Positions 13,219 through 25,345 of a stretch of 64,000 nt of DNA are shown piece after piece. This DNA comes from Lycocorax pyrrhopterus obiensis (lineage: Eukaryota; Chordata; Aves; Passeriformes; Paradisaeidae). Every line of letters begins with the position of its first letter. Position 1 is the stretch's first letter. The stretch covers positions 8,962,465 through 9,026,464 of the forward strand of contig JACSVZ010000004.1 in the NCBI GenBank assembly GCA_014706295.1, in the 5' to 3' direction. Under the pieces are notes generated by a model that saw nothing but the letters and a program-made list of their open reading frames with translations, searched no databases and was not told where the DNA came from. Position numbers and translations under genes: made by a program.

Positions 13219-13400
13219 GACTATTTCAGTTGTAAGGGAGCTACAACAAACACTCAGTCCAACTGCCTGACCAATTCAGGGCTGATCAATTTAAAAGCAT
13301 GTTATTGAGGGCATTGTCCAAATGCCTTTTAAACACTGACTCCATTGTTGAAATCAATTTCACAGGCAGCAAAAGTATTCTTCTAAAGGACTTAAATAAA
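13206..13400 (-). mobile_element. CR1 LINE 3' fragment, minus orientation
   Basis: After the pentamer tract come CR1 phrases in reverse orientation: CAGTCCAACTGCCTGACCA, TTCAGGGCTGATCAA, and a close match to GGGCATTGTCCAAATGCC with TTTTAAACACTGAC. The match fades after about 13400. The 3' tail lies at the left, where the microsatellite is. Confidence 0.88.
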
Positions 13401-13917
13401 CCCTATAATTTTCTGAAATCAGACAATCAGAAATAAGCCCAAAAGTTTCCTCTGTACAATGTAGAACATATGAGAACATATTTACCTAGTGATATAATTT
13501 TAACAACCTTCTGAACTGTGTACTTCTTGCACTGATTCGTCCTGTGGCTCATTTCTATTTGTACAGTGATTCACTTCCTGCAAGATTACACAGAATTAAT
13601 TGGCAACTTGGCTCTTCTCCCACCAAGTTAGACACATCCATGGACACTAGATGGCATATTTGTATTAAATCTGTACGGGGGGGAACAGAGGAAACTGAAG
13701 GAGCATTGTCACTTAAAGACACAGTAAAACAAATGGCACTCAAGGGTGAAGCATTATCCCTTTGAAAGGAAAGCTTCCACTTAAATGTGGAGCAGTATTT
13801 TCTTCCAGGAGCACATAGCAGCAAATGCATTCCTGCTCAGCGACCAAAATAAACTGGAAGTGGGGCTGCCTTACAGGACAATTGCAAATCTGACAATGAT
13901 CACTTGCAGATGAAAAT
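13401..13917. other. Non-coding DNA, inferred PAK5 intron
   Basis: No gene is seen. The start may be decayed CR1 continuing from the left. The rest is unremarkable. Confidence 0.5.
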
Positions 13918-14110
13918 AATCACAGAAGAACTTCGGCTGGAAGGCACTTCTGCCTCCAGTGCACCCTCCTGCCCAGAGCAGGGCTAACATCAAAGTCCAA
14001 TCAGGCTAAAGGGCATTGTCCATCTAATTTTGCCCTCTCCTTTCCAAAGGCTGAGATCCCACAGTCCCCCCAGCTGCTGTCCTGCTGCTCAGCCACACTC
14101 CTTCCACCCA
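13918..14110 (-). mobile_element. Old, diverged CR1 fragment, minus orientation
   Basis: ATCACAGAAGAACTTCGGCTGGAAGGC resembles the reverse CR1 terminus (CACAGAA...GGTTGGAAGG). It is followed by CCCAGAGCAGGGCTAAC and GGGCATTGTCCATCTAAT, which fit CR1 internal order. Many mismatches suggest an ancient copy. The right end is uncertain. Confidence 0.55.
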
Positions 14111-17100
14111 GAATATGCTATGCTGCAAGCTGCTGGCTCCTGCCCTTTCTGGAGACAGCCCCTCCACCCTCTCCCAGCTGAGCTACCACCAGAGCAAATG
14201 TGCCATTGCAAAGCGTGGAATTAAGAACCACGTGTGACTTCACATGATGTGGTTACAAGGAAAGCCCACGAGATGTCAGCAGCCTTCCAGGTCCTGTCCT
14301 GGCAGATGCTATCAAGAAGGAGAAGTAAAAATTTGGGAGGGTGAGGAAGATAGGTCAGGACAACACTGCTTTGTCCATCTGCCCCCAAGCAGTGGGCAAA
14401 GCCTTTGAACAGCTCTTTATTCCTAAATCCCCTTTTCCCACATGGGAGGAGAAGGCTGGGGATTTTCTAATAAAATCTGGATGTTTCTGACTGCTCAAGT
14501 CCAGACAAGGACCCTCGTTCACCTCCTTTTTGAGGTCTTTGACCACTCAGCATCACTGTGTACAGTGTCCTCCATTTAAGCAAGGAAGCATGTAAATGCA
14601 GGAAAAAAATGACACCCTAAACCAGGCTTGAATGTCATTCTTGGGAAAATTTTAAGAGGCCAAACAGGATGGGGAAGAGAAATACTTGCTTTTTTTCTTC
14701 TGTCTTTGTGAAGAGTAAACAAAAGCTCTGATTTTCATGTCAGAGCGATTGAAAGGGCCACAACCAGTAACTCATTTTCTGGTTGTTTTTTTCTCTCTGT
14801 AGCAGAGAGGCTGAAATGTATCAGTAGAAACTTTGAAAAGTTTTAAAAATTAAAGCTGACTCACCAGGATCGAGGTCAAGGCTTGAGGCAAAAATGAGAA
14901 AAACTAAAATTTTAAGACAAAACATGTAGACCACTGAGATATGAGGATGAAAGGCTGGGAGAAAAGCTGGCAACCCCGTGGTCTGTCCCCTACAGAAATT
15001 CTCAGCTCTGCAGCACCCACGTGTTGCAGGACACCAGGTAAATGATCTGCCACGGGTTAATGGCACAGTCAGTGTGCGTCTCAAATTAATGTGCACCTCA
15101 GCTTGGACGTGGGGCATCCAGGGGCACTTTGGTGAAGGGATGGAAAGGACAATGCTTCCCCTGCTCTGAAGGCAGCCCAGCCCCCAGGGCACAGAAGAGG
15201 CTCCTGCCATTTTCCTGACAATACAGCATCGATGTCCAGCTGAGGATCTCGCTCTGCCTTTGCTGAACACTGACCCCTCTGCGTCACCCCTCTGTGCTAA
15301 TGCTCATCTCAGAGCATGGCAGACACGACAGGGCAGCGAGAGCCTCATCCCCTTAAACCTGTGTTTCAAGGGAAGGAAATGGGGGAGAAAATTTAGGAAA
15401 AGTGAAACTCCACCACATGAGCACGGGTGGATTTACTGCAGTGTGCTCAGGGGAAAAGGTCACATGGAGGTCCCAGCAGGTAGGATTCAGTTTTCTTGAA
15501 GTCTCTACATATTTGGCCACTCAAACACTGCCAGCTGCCTCCCTCCTTTCTCAAGGACAAACTCAGCACTGTGTCACCCTCAAGCTGGGAACCTTGATCT
15601 TGCTGAAGGTGTGGATGGATGAAACTACCCAAAGCACCAACAAAAACATAGCAATGGAGGCTTGACGCATGTAGCAGCACAGACAACTAAAGAATAACCC
15701 CAGTATGGTGGTTTTTTCATGAACAAATGGCATTTTTCCCTCCAGTAACTTGACAGAAGTGAGGATGCTCAGCTGTTCCCTGCACTGGGAAATATGGGAA
15801 GGGATTTTAACAAGTCTTCAGTGCCACCCTGCTCCCACTGACAGCAGCAGGCATTCAAGAATGTTAATGGAGCATCTTTACAAAGGCAATGATGAGCTCT
15901 TTTGGCAAAAATCCCCAGAATAAAGGTTCTGGTGTCTGTTTTCCTGGTACTTTGAATGGAGTGGAGATGCATTTGCTTAGTTATTGATTCTGAAGCTTTC
16001 CAAAAATCAAAGGGTGGTAACAAACTGGAGCTTCTGTGTAGCATAAGGGTGAAGACAAGCCAAGCATATTGTGTGCTGAGAACAAACAGCAAACCACGAG
16101 CTCCAGGTACACATGGAATAACTACAAAGTACTGAAGCAAGAGGACCAAGAGGCCTGGTATCAGGATGTCAGACTTTATGAAGCCTATTTTACGTACAGG
16201 CAGACACAGACTGTTCACATTTTTCATGCAGGGATGTTTTCAGTGAGAAATCAGCCTTTTTTCACTCCCTCTTTGTCTCTACCCCTCAAACCTATCAAGA
16301 TCACTGCTGTTCTATTTTTCATGAAGTTTTCTGCTGTGCTATACTTGTGCTTGCACCTGAAATACACAATCCTCTGCTGGTATCTGGGTCAGCCACACTG
16401 AGAAGGGGAATCCCATTATTGTCTCCCGTTGTTTTTGAAATGAATGAATTTGTACAGTCAGCTCAGGTTTGGATTCAAAGGCTGATATTTCCATGACGAG
16501 CCGCCACCGCCCGTGTGCCAAAGCACGACGAGCCTTTCATCCCAGCCAGCACAGAGGCAGGGGGATGACATCCCCCAGGATATTTGAGAGCCGAGGGCGC
16601 TGCCTCGTCATCATCATTGCTGCTGCTGCCTTTGAATAGCGATGGAGCAGTGAGAGTGCTTATCATTTATTGGTTTTACCCAAAGGGATGCACTACGTAC
16701 CATCAGCTCTGCTTTGCAGGCTGAGAAACAAGCAAACACCACTAACTGAGAGAGCTGCAAAACCTACAGAACTCAGAAAAAGTCTTTGCCTTCCTCTGCC
16801 TCAGCTCTGGGTGAAGCCTAAAGCAAGCAAACACCAGTTCTGACTCAAAACCAAGAAATGGTGCTGTCAAAGCCTGTCTCTCTGATCTGTGCTACTCTCC
16901 AGTCACGAAGGAGCACCAATTAGGAGGAACACTTCTGCTTCACACCACAAACACAGTCAATACTGAGGGAACTAAATGGAAAAGAAATTTTGAAGCACAT
17001 CAGAGCAGAGTTACAGAGCTGCTGTATGACCTGAAACCACAGCATGAACTAACTCTGGCCAAATGCCTCGGCCTGACTTAATACTGTGACTGAGGGAACA

Positions 17101-18897
17101 ACTGTGAATCTTCTTCTGCTACACGTCAGTGCATTAATTGAACTATCAGCTCTGTGGAAAAGAGAAAAGTTGTAAACAATACCGAGATCTCAGAACCTTT
17201 GGTTCCTGTCTTCATGAACTGCAAGTGCATTTTAAATCTCCTGTTCTCGGTGAAGTTATGAAATCCTCAGTGCCAAATACCCTTTAAACACTAAAGGTAC
17301 TGGTGCAAGCGCACACATAAAAAACTTGGCTAAATTAAATGTTTATGCTGAACTAGTTTAGCAACATTAAATATTCTTAATTTTAAAGTGACTGCAATTC
17401 AGCTTCTCTCTGTAGATTAAGCTGTATCAAAACAAAGCATGTTAATTCTTAACAAATATACAGTAAGTGGTATCTAGCAACAGAGTGAAAAGCCAATTCT
17501 CAGCTGATAGTCAATGCCTCTTAGTTGCTATTGAAACTTTCTAGCACTATTATGGAAGCCCATTATTTCAATTAGCACACATCCATTTGCAGGCCAAGGC
17601 CCAGAGTCGTATCTTTATAATGCTGAGAAAATTAATGCAATTTAAAACTTTTTAAACTGATGGATTTATGACTCCAGAACTGCAGGAAAGAGAGGATATT
17701 TCTGCAAGATAATAAACCCATTTTTTTTCTCTTCCCCATTTTAAAACATCTTCACGTATTCATGTCAAAACACTCAGAGATATTTTTGGTGTGAAGAAGG
17801 GCTGTGGAATGAAGTTGCTCTCCTCCACTAGCAGGAAAAGGATTATCTACCTTTTCCCTCATTATTCTGGGCCGCTATTATCAGTAAGATATTTTATTAC
17901 AGCAAAAAAAAAAAGAGGACCTTGGTTTTATCCCTATTGTCCTGTAGGAGTACCCAGCAGACCTGATCAGCAAGTGATGAGTGCCCTTCTGGAGCAGGCA
18001 GTAAATGTAAATTTAGCAAAGAGCACTTACCAAATGTAACTACAGGGTCCATGCTCTCAGGATTATCTGATTTTCCCTTGTTACAGAAAAATCCACAGGG
18101 AAATGAAATCCTAAATTTATTCTGCAGCTGCATGGCAGGGAGAGGTGCGTGGCTGGCAGGGTACAGGCTACCACCATCACACAGGTGTGATTCACTTGGA
18201 TGTCAGGATGTGCAATCCCAGACAAACTGCAGAATCAGGATCAACTGGTCTACCAGAATCCTGAGCCTGGAACCCTGATGGCTCCCTGTCCAATGCTGCT
18301 CTACCCTCTAAGCCAAGTTTTCCTCCCAGGTGTCCAGCCAGAGCTTCCCAAGCCACGACCTGGGGCTGTTTCCCCTCATTTTCCTACCCTTCGAGGAGCT
18401 CAGCTCCATCACCACGTCCTACCCCCTGCAGGCAGTGGCGGGTGGCAATGAGATCCCTCCCTGAGCTCCTTGCCCGGCTGAACAAGCAATTTAATTTCTT
18501 TCCTTTGCTGTACTTTTCCCTCTCTTCCTTGCTCCAAACTGCCTTTGCCTAAAGCACTGTCCTTAAATTAATTATCAAGGAGCTTTATGCTGCAGAGGAG
18601 CAGCGTTTTGGGCCTCCACCAGGACTCGTGGCTTTTTCTTCTGCAGCCCGGGAGCGCGAAGGCTCGGCCCCTGCCAGACCCGTGACTCGCACTCTTCTGA
18701 GACATTCCCACAAGTTTTACACACAGAATTCCTTTTTTCCTTGCAGCTCTGCTGTTAAGTGTTTGGATTTGCAGCTCCCTCCCAGCCCTGCCTGCCTCCC
18801 GGGACAGCTGATATGCAATACCCACACACTGCTGGCACTGCTTCATTAAGGTGACGTGCAATTAAAGGCAGCTCGAGGGATTCCAAGGGACTCTGCA
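14111..18897. other. PAK5: Non-coding DNA, inferred PAK5 intron next to the exon
   Basis: This is the part of the intron immediately downstream of the PAK5 exon in transcript direction. No second PAK5 exon is seen: the long central PAK5 exon would give a conspicuous open frame and none is present. A GC-richer patch at about 16490-16650 carries CATCATCATTGCTGCTGC but nothing recognisable. The rest is AT-rich and unremarkable. Confidence 0.65.
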
Positions 18898-18903
18898 CGG
18901 TAC
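18898..18903 (-). promoter_or_regulatory. PAK5: PAK5 exon 5' splice donor
   Basis: On the minus strand the last codon AAG is followed directly by GTACCG. The GT is at 18903-18902. It is a moderate rather than ideal donor: +3 is A, but +4 to +6 depart from AGT. The protein homology stops exactly here, and the in-frame read-through (VPCR...) no longer resembles PAK proteins. That supports this position over other GTs. Confidence 0.85.
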
Positions 18904-19107
18904 CTTCATAGGAGCCAGCTGGATGGGAGTGATGCATGAGGGATCCACCATGGGCTTCGGCCGGTTGGCCGTGTCCGCCAGCAAACTGTGCCACTGCTGA
19001 GGCAGCCCCGTGAACTTCTGCTCCCGGTGGTCGAAGCCAGTGTGGACCCGGTGCTCGAAGTTGGAGGGCCCGGAAATTTCCAGCCGTTTCTTCTTTTTCC
19101 CGAACAT
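18904..19107 (-). CDS. PAK5: PAK5 (PAK7) first coding exon, N-terminus with CRIB domain
   Basis: This exon encodes the first 68 residues of p21-activated kinase 5, a brain-enriched group II PAK serine/threonine kinase that binds Cdc42/Rac-GTP. Seen: it starts [17 protein letters not shown], with a polybasic run at residues 4-8. The CRIB motif has I11, S12, P14, F17, H19, H22, G24 and F25, and W39 follows. The exon ends ...[11 protein letters not shown] at residue 68. The start at 19107 has a strong context (CCACC before ATG), whereas upstream ATGs in the open frame lie in the intron. The exon length divides by three and ends in phase 0 at AAG followed by GTACCG. In the known protein the next residues are TIVRG, which belong to the autoinhibitory region; they are not encoded here, so the junction divides that region. 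From memory, PAK4 and PAK6 match less well (PAK4 has PRQW, PAK6 has MFRKKKKKRPE). HR at 27-28 and RL at 8-9 differ from mammalian PAK5 as I recall it. The kinase domain lies outside the window. Confidence 0.95.
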
Positions 19108-19118
19108 GGTGGAAAGAT
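19108..19118 (-). other. PAK5: PAK5 5' UTR part of the exon and its splice acceptor
   Basis: Upstream of the ATG on the minus strand, a pyrimidine-rich tract (19125-19160) leads to CTTCTGCAG, whose AG lies at 19119-19120. The exon would then start at 19118 with 11 bases of 5' UTR ending CCACC. This implies at least one non-coding upstream exon at higher coordinates, which I could not identify. The site was read from the sequence; its use is inferred. Confidence 0.8.
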
Positions 19119-22100
19119 CTGCAGAAGTCATAGGGAAACAGGAAAGAAAAGAAAAAAACCACATCTTTACACTCTGTTGTAACCCTCAGCCATTCTACTT
19201 CATAGGGAATTTTAGTAGATGTCGTTAGCCAAATACCTGTATGACCTTCACACACTGAGATCTATGCGAGGCAAGCATTTATCTGACCTCCTTTCTGGGA
19301 GAAGATTTTAAGAAATTAACCCAGTCTCTTACTATGTATGTTCATAATACCTTATGAAACAAGGAAATTCCCAGGAAAGAAAGCCCCAGCTCCTACTTTG
19401 TACTCCTCTCTCTGCTCATTCTGCAAGCTGCACCCCATGGAAGCTCCAAGCCCAGAGCAATGCCAGCAGCAGTGGATGGCTTTGGTCCAAGGACACAACT
19501 TGGGGTAAGTGGTGAGCTGTGCCCCGATACAAGAGGGGAGCAAATGCACTCACAGCTTTGCATCCTGAATCTGTACCCCAGATCCTGGACCGAAGCCAGC
19601 CCATCCCAGAGGAGAGCCGGGCTCTGCTGTGGTCAGATCTAGGTCTCACACAGCAGCAGTCAAAGGGGAATTCTTCCTGAGCCATTTCAGCAATGAAAAC
19701 AAAGAGCTCAGATGTAATTCTAACGTGGTCCAAGTGCCTTCATCTGCATTTGTGGGTCCTGCTTAAAAAAAGCAACAGGTATCAGCTATTATAAATATCA
19801 TGGCCTGACTTCTTCAGGAGAGAAAGGATTTGCTGTGAGAGCCACATGCCCAAAGCACCTGGGTTTATGCCCAGGTGGGCAGAGGTCCCTGGCTCCTGGC
19901 CAGCAGACTTGGGTGGGATTCATTCCATCACGGCCCTACTCCTTTTAAGGTCCAGGAAGGAGCACCAGCTCTTTTGATTTCTGTGCAGGTGGTGTGGAGA
20001 AGAGAGAGGAGTCCCTCCAGTGCTGTTATGAGCAAGGAGCTGGAGGCTGTTGGAGGAAATGTGACCATCCCAGCTTCTCCATCACTGGATCGACCTGGCT
20101 GCCTGGTAAAGCTCATTGTTACAGGTCTTGCTCTACCGTGAGTGAGTGTTTTCAGTCCATTTAGGTAGGAGTGGGTTGATTTACCTTCCTGCTCTCTGTT
20201 TTGCCCCCCCTGAGAAGGCAGCAGGAGGGTTTTGGGGCACACAAGGGAACACAGGCTAATAGATTAGCTGGGACAAGAGAAGTTTCATTGGCAAGGTGGA
20301 AGGAGGCATGAGCTGCAAATTGAGAAGGATAAAGGTATTTGCTCACTCTGCTGGCTTAGGAAATAGCTAGTACACTCACAACCTGCATTAACCCTTGGGG
20401 TTGGTGGGTCCCACCTTAAAACAAAGTGCAGCCTGACAGTTCTATTGAAGCAAGTTCAGAATTGACTTTCTGGTGCACTCCAGAAATCTGCTGCACAAGG
20501 CAAGGACAAATTCCTGGTCCCAGGGAAACAGACAGAGGTCCTGTTGCTTTTCAGTGAAATACTGTCCTGTCCTGGAAAAGCTGTCTGCCTGTTTTCTGCT
20601 GTCTCAGAACAGTTCTCCACCTTGCTCTCTGGGCCATTTCAAGCAGGGCTGGCTAAGCATTTGAGCAGCATCTGTCTGAAATAGCAACGGGGTGAGGAGG
20701 CTGGCAGCTGTGTAAAACCTCTTCTATCACAGCTGTAAAGGTGCTGCCCTGACTTAGATTCAGGAGGCAGAGAGGAGAAGCTCAGAGAAGAAAATACAGT
20801 TGTGTTACCGCAACAAAAAAAAGATGGGGTGATAAATCAGGTATTTATTCCACCCTCATTGCCTTTTACTAGTTTATCTAAAGATCAAGTCCATTATTTG
20901 AGAATTGATTGCTGGCTGCTTTGTAAGGCCCTCCCCGTGTATTTGTAGGTGATTGTCTCCCTTGTGCATATTTCCTTTAGACAGAGCAGACTTGCTCCTG
21001 TTGGCCTCTCTCAACAGGTCTCATCTTCCACACACCTCTCTCTGGCTTTCTATCCTACTCCGAACTTCCCAAAAATCTCCTGCTCTTTTGACAGTCCCTC
21101 TCCAGCTCTGTCAGCTTGGGTATCTTCCTCACCTTCCTCTCCCAAAACCTCCTACAATCACTTTGTTATGTGGCATTTTTCCTTTTTCAGCATCATAATT
21201 GTTTTATTTTTCTTCGGTGCATTTGGGTACCTTGTGGCATTCCCAGACATGCTTCCAAAGCCACCATGGTTGGCCTCTGCTCAGAGATTATCCATTTTCC
21301 AGGCTCAAACAGAAGCAGCCACCAGGTCAGGCAGTAGCTCCCAAGCAGGGCTCATCCACAGGGCTCCATAAATCGCAGCCGGCTGCAGATCAATGGCACT
21401 GCATCGATTTTACTGGCCCTCGGGGATGGGAATCCATGAGACTATTGGAGTAACATTTTAAACCATCAGCTCTAGACATGTATTTCTTCCTCTGATCAAT
21501 GGCAGGGTTTCCCGCAGGACTCGCATCCCAATGCAGCTGCTGGATGCTTGAAGTCCTCCCGAGCTCCAAACAACATCGGATAATGAAAAGCACATCAGCT
21601 GGCACAGTGCACATTGCTCTTTAAAATGAACAGCATATTCACTCAACAAGACACCAGCCAGCCAGTTGCCTCCATGTCACTGCAAAGCCAAGCCAACCTC
21701 CCCTCAGCACAGTCCCTCCAAAGAACTGTAACATACACAACAGTCACAAGGAAGCTTCATTTTCCCTCATTTCCAAAGAATGGAAATGATGCTTCTTGTT
21801 TTCTTCAGCTGTCTGAGGATGGGGGTTTGGGGCAGCCAAGTTTGTGAAACTTCTTGCTCTGGGTTTGTAAGTGTCCTGATTCAGTCCCCACTGCTATGCT
21901 TGTACCTCATACCTCAAAAAAAAAGGGAGATGATTTAATTTTTCCCATAGCTCTACTGATATGACACAAAAAATAAGGACTTATTCAATCAGGTGTGGAA
22001 GCAGAAAACATCCCGGGTAAGTGAATACATGTTCTCCAAGACATATAAAGCTCTTTTAGGAATAAGAGGTACCTAAGTGCTTTGGAGAGAAATGATGGAG

Positions 22101-25100
22101 CTTTCCAGGATGCTGGATAATGTCTGTGTAGCAGAAAACTTATGAAATTTGTATCAAGAGCACAAAATGTATCAAGTTCATTCAGGCACCTACCCACTCA
22201 CACAAAACAGCAATCTTCTCACAGTTATTAAGAACCCCTAATTTCCTAATGGGATTACTTAGGAAAACATCCCACAGACAACAGGGCAGCCTTCATCAGA
22301 GGCACAGGGAGCTGGGAGGCTGCAGGGCAGCTCTGCGGAGCTGCCTCTGTGCCACCCTCACGCCAGAGCACTCACCCTTAACTTAATTCTTCCCGACAGC
22401 TTCCAACGTAGCCCTGATTGTGCCAGGGCTCTCAGCAAATGCCATCTCTCTGTGCAGCTCCTCCTGTGCTCACCCCCACAGAAGGAGAGGAAATGAGAGG
22501 TATTGTACTCGTAACGCGTTGCTATTTTGGTGGGATGAGCACAAGCAGGATGTCTGTCCTCTCCCTGTACGTGCTTTGCCAAGGGACAGTCCGGCTGATT
22601 CCAACACCTCATCCATGGCACAAGGTGACACGTGACACAAGGGGGCTGGGGAGCCTGTGCTAACAACAGCCACTGTTGATGGCAGGGGGCTTGAGCTGGC
22701 TTTGGGGGGAAAACAGAACTCAACATTGCATTGCTTCAGTGGGGCATTTCTACAGATAAACTTCCCTCGCTCTTATGCTGAAATGATGCAGCACGTTAAT
22801 TTTGTGCTTGTAAATGTGAGGTCTGAAGGAGGCAGTCCTTTAGTGACAGCAAACAATGAATTCAGGAAGCAGGACAGCACGACGCCTAAAGCAAACCTGC
22901 TCTTCAGCAGGAGAGCCAGGAGCTGAGTCTGTTCAGCTCCAGGCTGCCATGCCAAGGTCTCCTCAACCCACAGTCCAACTGTGGCACAAGAGTTACAGAT
23001 AAGGGACTTTCTTTGCCAAAGCCATGGTGGAAAAAAGATGGACATGACACTTACTAGAGGAAAACACAATATTGGTGGGGAAATTCAGACTATTGTACCA
23101 CCTCTCCTCCTGAGCAACCCACAGCAGTGCTAGTCCCAGATGCACCTCTAGGGAATGGGGCAGGAACAGGGATAGCAGGAGAAATGTGTGAGCTGTGCTC
23201 TGTAGACACAGCAACCCAAACACTTCTATAATTGCAGTATTTATTGTTTGTCTCTGCCCAAGAAAGGAGCAGTGCCAGCTCTGCTGGTGCCTGCTGAGGA
23301 GCCGTAACACAGCTCCACCCGGCTGCTGCAGGCACGAGGCAATGCTGAGAGGGTGCTATCAGGAGCAATCACTGCTTTTGCTCTTAATGCTGTTTACTGT
23401 AGTGCCTAACAAATCGAATTACATGCTAATCAGCACACCCTGCCTGCTAGATCTATGCCAGCCCTGGCTGCTTTGCATTGCACTCCTTTCTATGCACAGC
23501 AATAATTCACTGAGCATCACAGTGCCATGGGCTCCCAGGCTGGTCCAAATTTTAACCATGTCCTTCAAGGACAGATCAGGTCCCCACAGAGGAAATTCTC
23601 TCAGATAATGCCCATGCAAGGTGTGTGATATGGACCAGCAAAGTAAATCCACTCTGTCAGCTACTGCACTATCATTGTGCTGCCTCCCAGTCACAAATGA
23701 AGGGGTTTTTCCAGCAAGAAGTATCCTACAGTCCCACACTGGAGCAGGAGTGTGGCAGTACTATTCTGGGTGCCAGGGGAGCCCATTCAGACTCTCCCAT
23801 GGTGGTCTGTGCTCAGGACAGGATTTCCAGCAATAGCTTTCCCACAAAAAGTTAAAGCCTTGCCAGCTCACACCCCATAGCTCACACAGAGCTCACAGAT
23901 TTGTTCACTCTCAAAAGTCTGGCCCCATCCTGGGGTTTTTATGAGTTGTCCCTCTCCTGTATGTGACACCAGGGGACACTCACAGACTGATGAACTGAAA
24001 AGCTGAAAGTCCAGATGTATGTTACTGCCCTCAAAGAACAAATTTTTGCATTTACAACAAGTAAAATCCAAATTAGGTTTTGGAATAAATTGGAATAAAA
24101 AGAAAAAAAGGATTACTTCAATCCTAAGGTTAATAGTATTCTGTATCTTTTATCATATACTAAGAGTAATCCAGCCAACCTACTAAATAAGAGAGAACTC
24201 TGTTTAACTCTGCCCCATTTTCTGTTCCCAATAAAAAAGTCAGAGCCATTTTCTGCTTCCCCTCCACATAGCTGGTCTTTTAAAGACTACAAAAGTTGGA
24301 AAGCTCTTTCCTGTCTTGTAATCTTGAAAGCTACCAAAGAGTCCCAAGTGCATCCCTTAAGCAGTGACAACAGCCCTCGCCATCCCATAAGTCCCCAGAT
24401 AATCCTGAGCAAAGGTCTGTGAAATTCTGCCACACATAAAAACATACAATAACCTTACAAAGTTAGTACCTGGAATAATGAAGTGAGATGGGCATTTTTA
24501 CTTTAAAGGGGAACTTTTAATGACTCTGTACTATAGCTATGTAAGCCCTACTTTTTTACTGTGGTATTTCAGCAGCCAGATAAAGTGTCCCACTCACCTG
24601 AGGTGTGTGTTCACCATGACCCTGAGCCACCCTGGGAAGCCTGCAAGGATTTCCTACACACACCTCGCTGCTGCTCGAGCATGAGCTGGGCTTAAAATAT
24701 TCCCTCAGGAGGGGCTCTGTGCTGTCTGCCTCAGCCCAGCAACGTGTTTGCTTTCAAACAACCAGCAATTAGTTCATTTTCAATTAGGAAGTGTACACTG
24801 CATAAAGCCTGTGAGCCTGTATTTTCTGCAGGGATTCCCTGTGGCTCCTCAGCTGAGCAAGCAGCAGCAGAGCCCTTTTCCCTTGGGGATGGGCATGTTA
24901 TTAGCATCTAAAAATTGCCTTCATGCATGCTGAGTATCATCTGTGAGCCCAAGTGGGGAGCAGCAGCAAGGGCTGTGAAAAGGTCCTGTGAAAAGGCACA
25001 TTTTCTCCCAGGTCAGCCACACAGCCAAAAAACTGGTTACAGGCAGTAGCTTTAATAAAATACTTCATTTTTAAGAAACCTGACAGAGACACAGATTGCA

Positions 25101-25194
25101 AAATGAGGAGATGGGTGCAGGTCGCTTTCTTTTGATAATTTTTACTTATTACTAATAGTTTTGTGTAACACAAGGACCTCAATTATTCCCCTCC

Positions 25195-25345
25195 AGAGCA
25201 ACCCAAATGCTGTAATACATCATTAGCTTTGGCGGCTTCTGTTCCCCCGCTCTGATTAATTGTAACCTTTCCCGATATTTGATCGTAAATGAGAGAGTAT
25301 GAATTGAGAAGCACAAATTAAATTAACGTGTCAAGGCAGCCTGCA
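25195..25345. promoter_or_regulatory. Candidate conserved non-coding element
   Basis: A compact segment with ATTAATTG at 25255-25262, CCCGATATTTGATCG nearby, TTAAATTAACG further on, retained CpGs and no repeat match. It is a possible enhancer core, inferred only from composition. Confidence 0.25.

Noticed and set aside
13108..13308. A frame encoding MEWNG repeats
   Set aside because: It is a translation of the ATGGA microsatellite, not a protein.
15769..16227. A 152-codon minus-strand frame in the PAK5 intron
   Set aside because: No similarity to PAK5 downstream sequence or any other family I know; taken as chance.
18755..19255. A 166-codon minus-strand frame overlapping the PAK5 exon
   Set aside because: It is another reading frame across the exon and its flanks. 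The PAK5 frame has the protein match and the splice boundaries.
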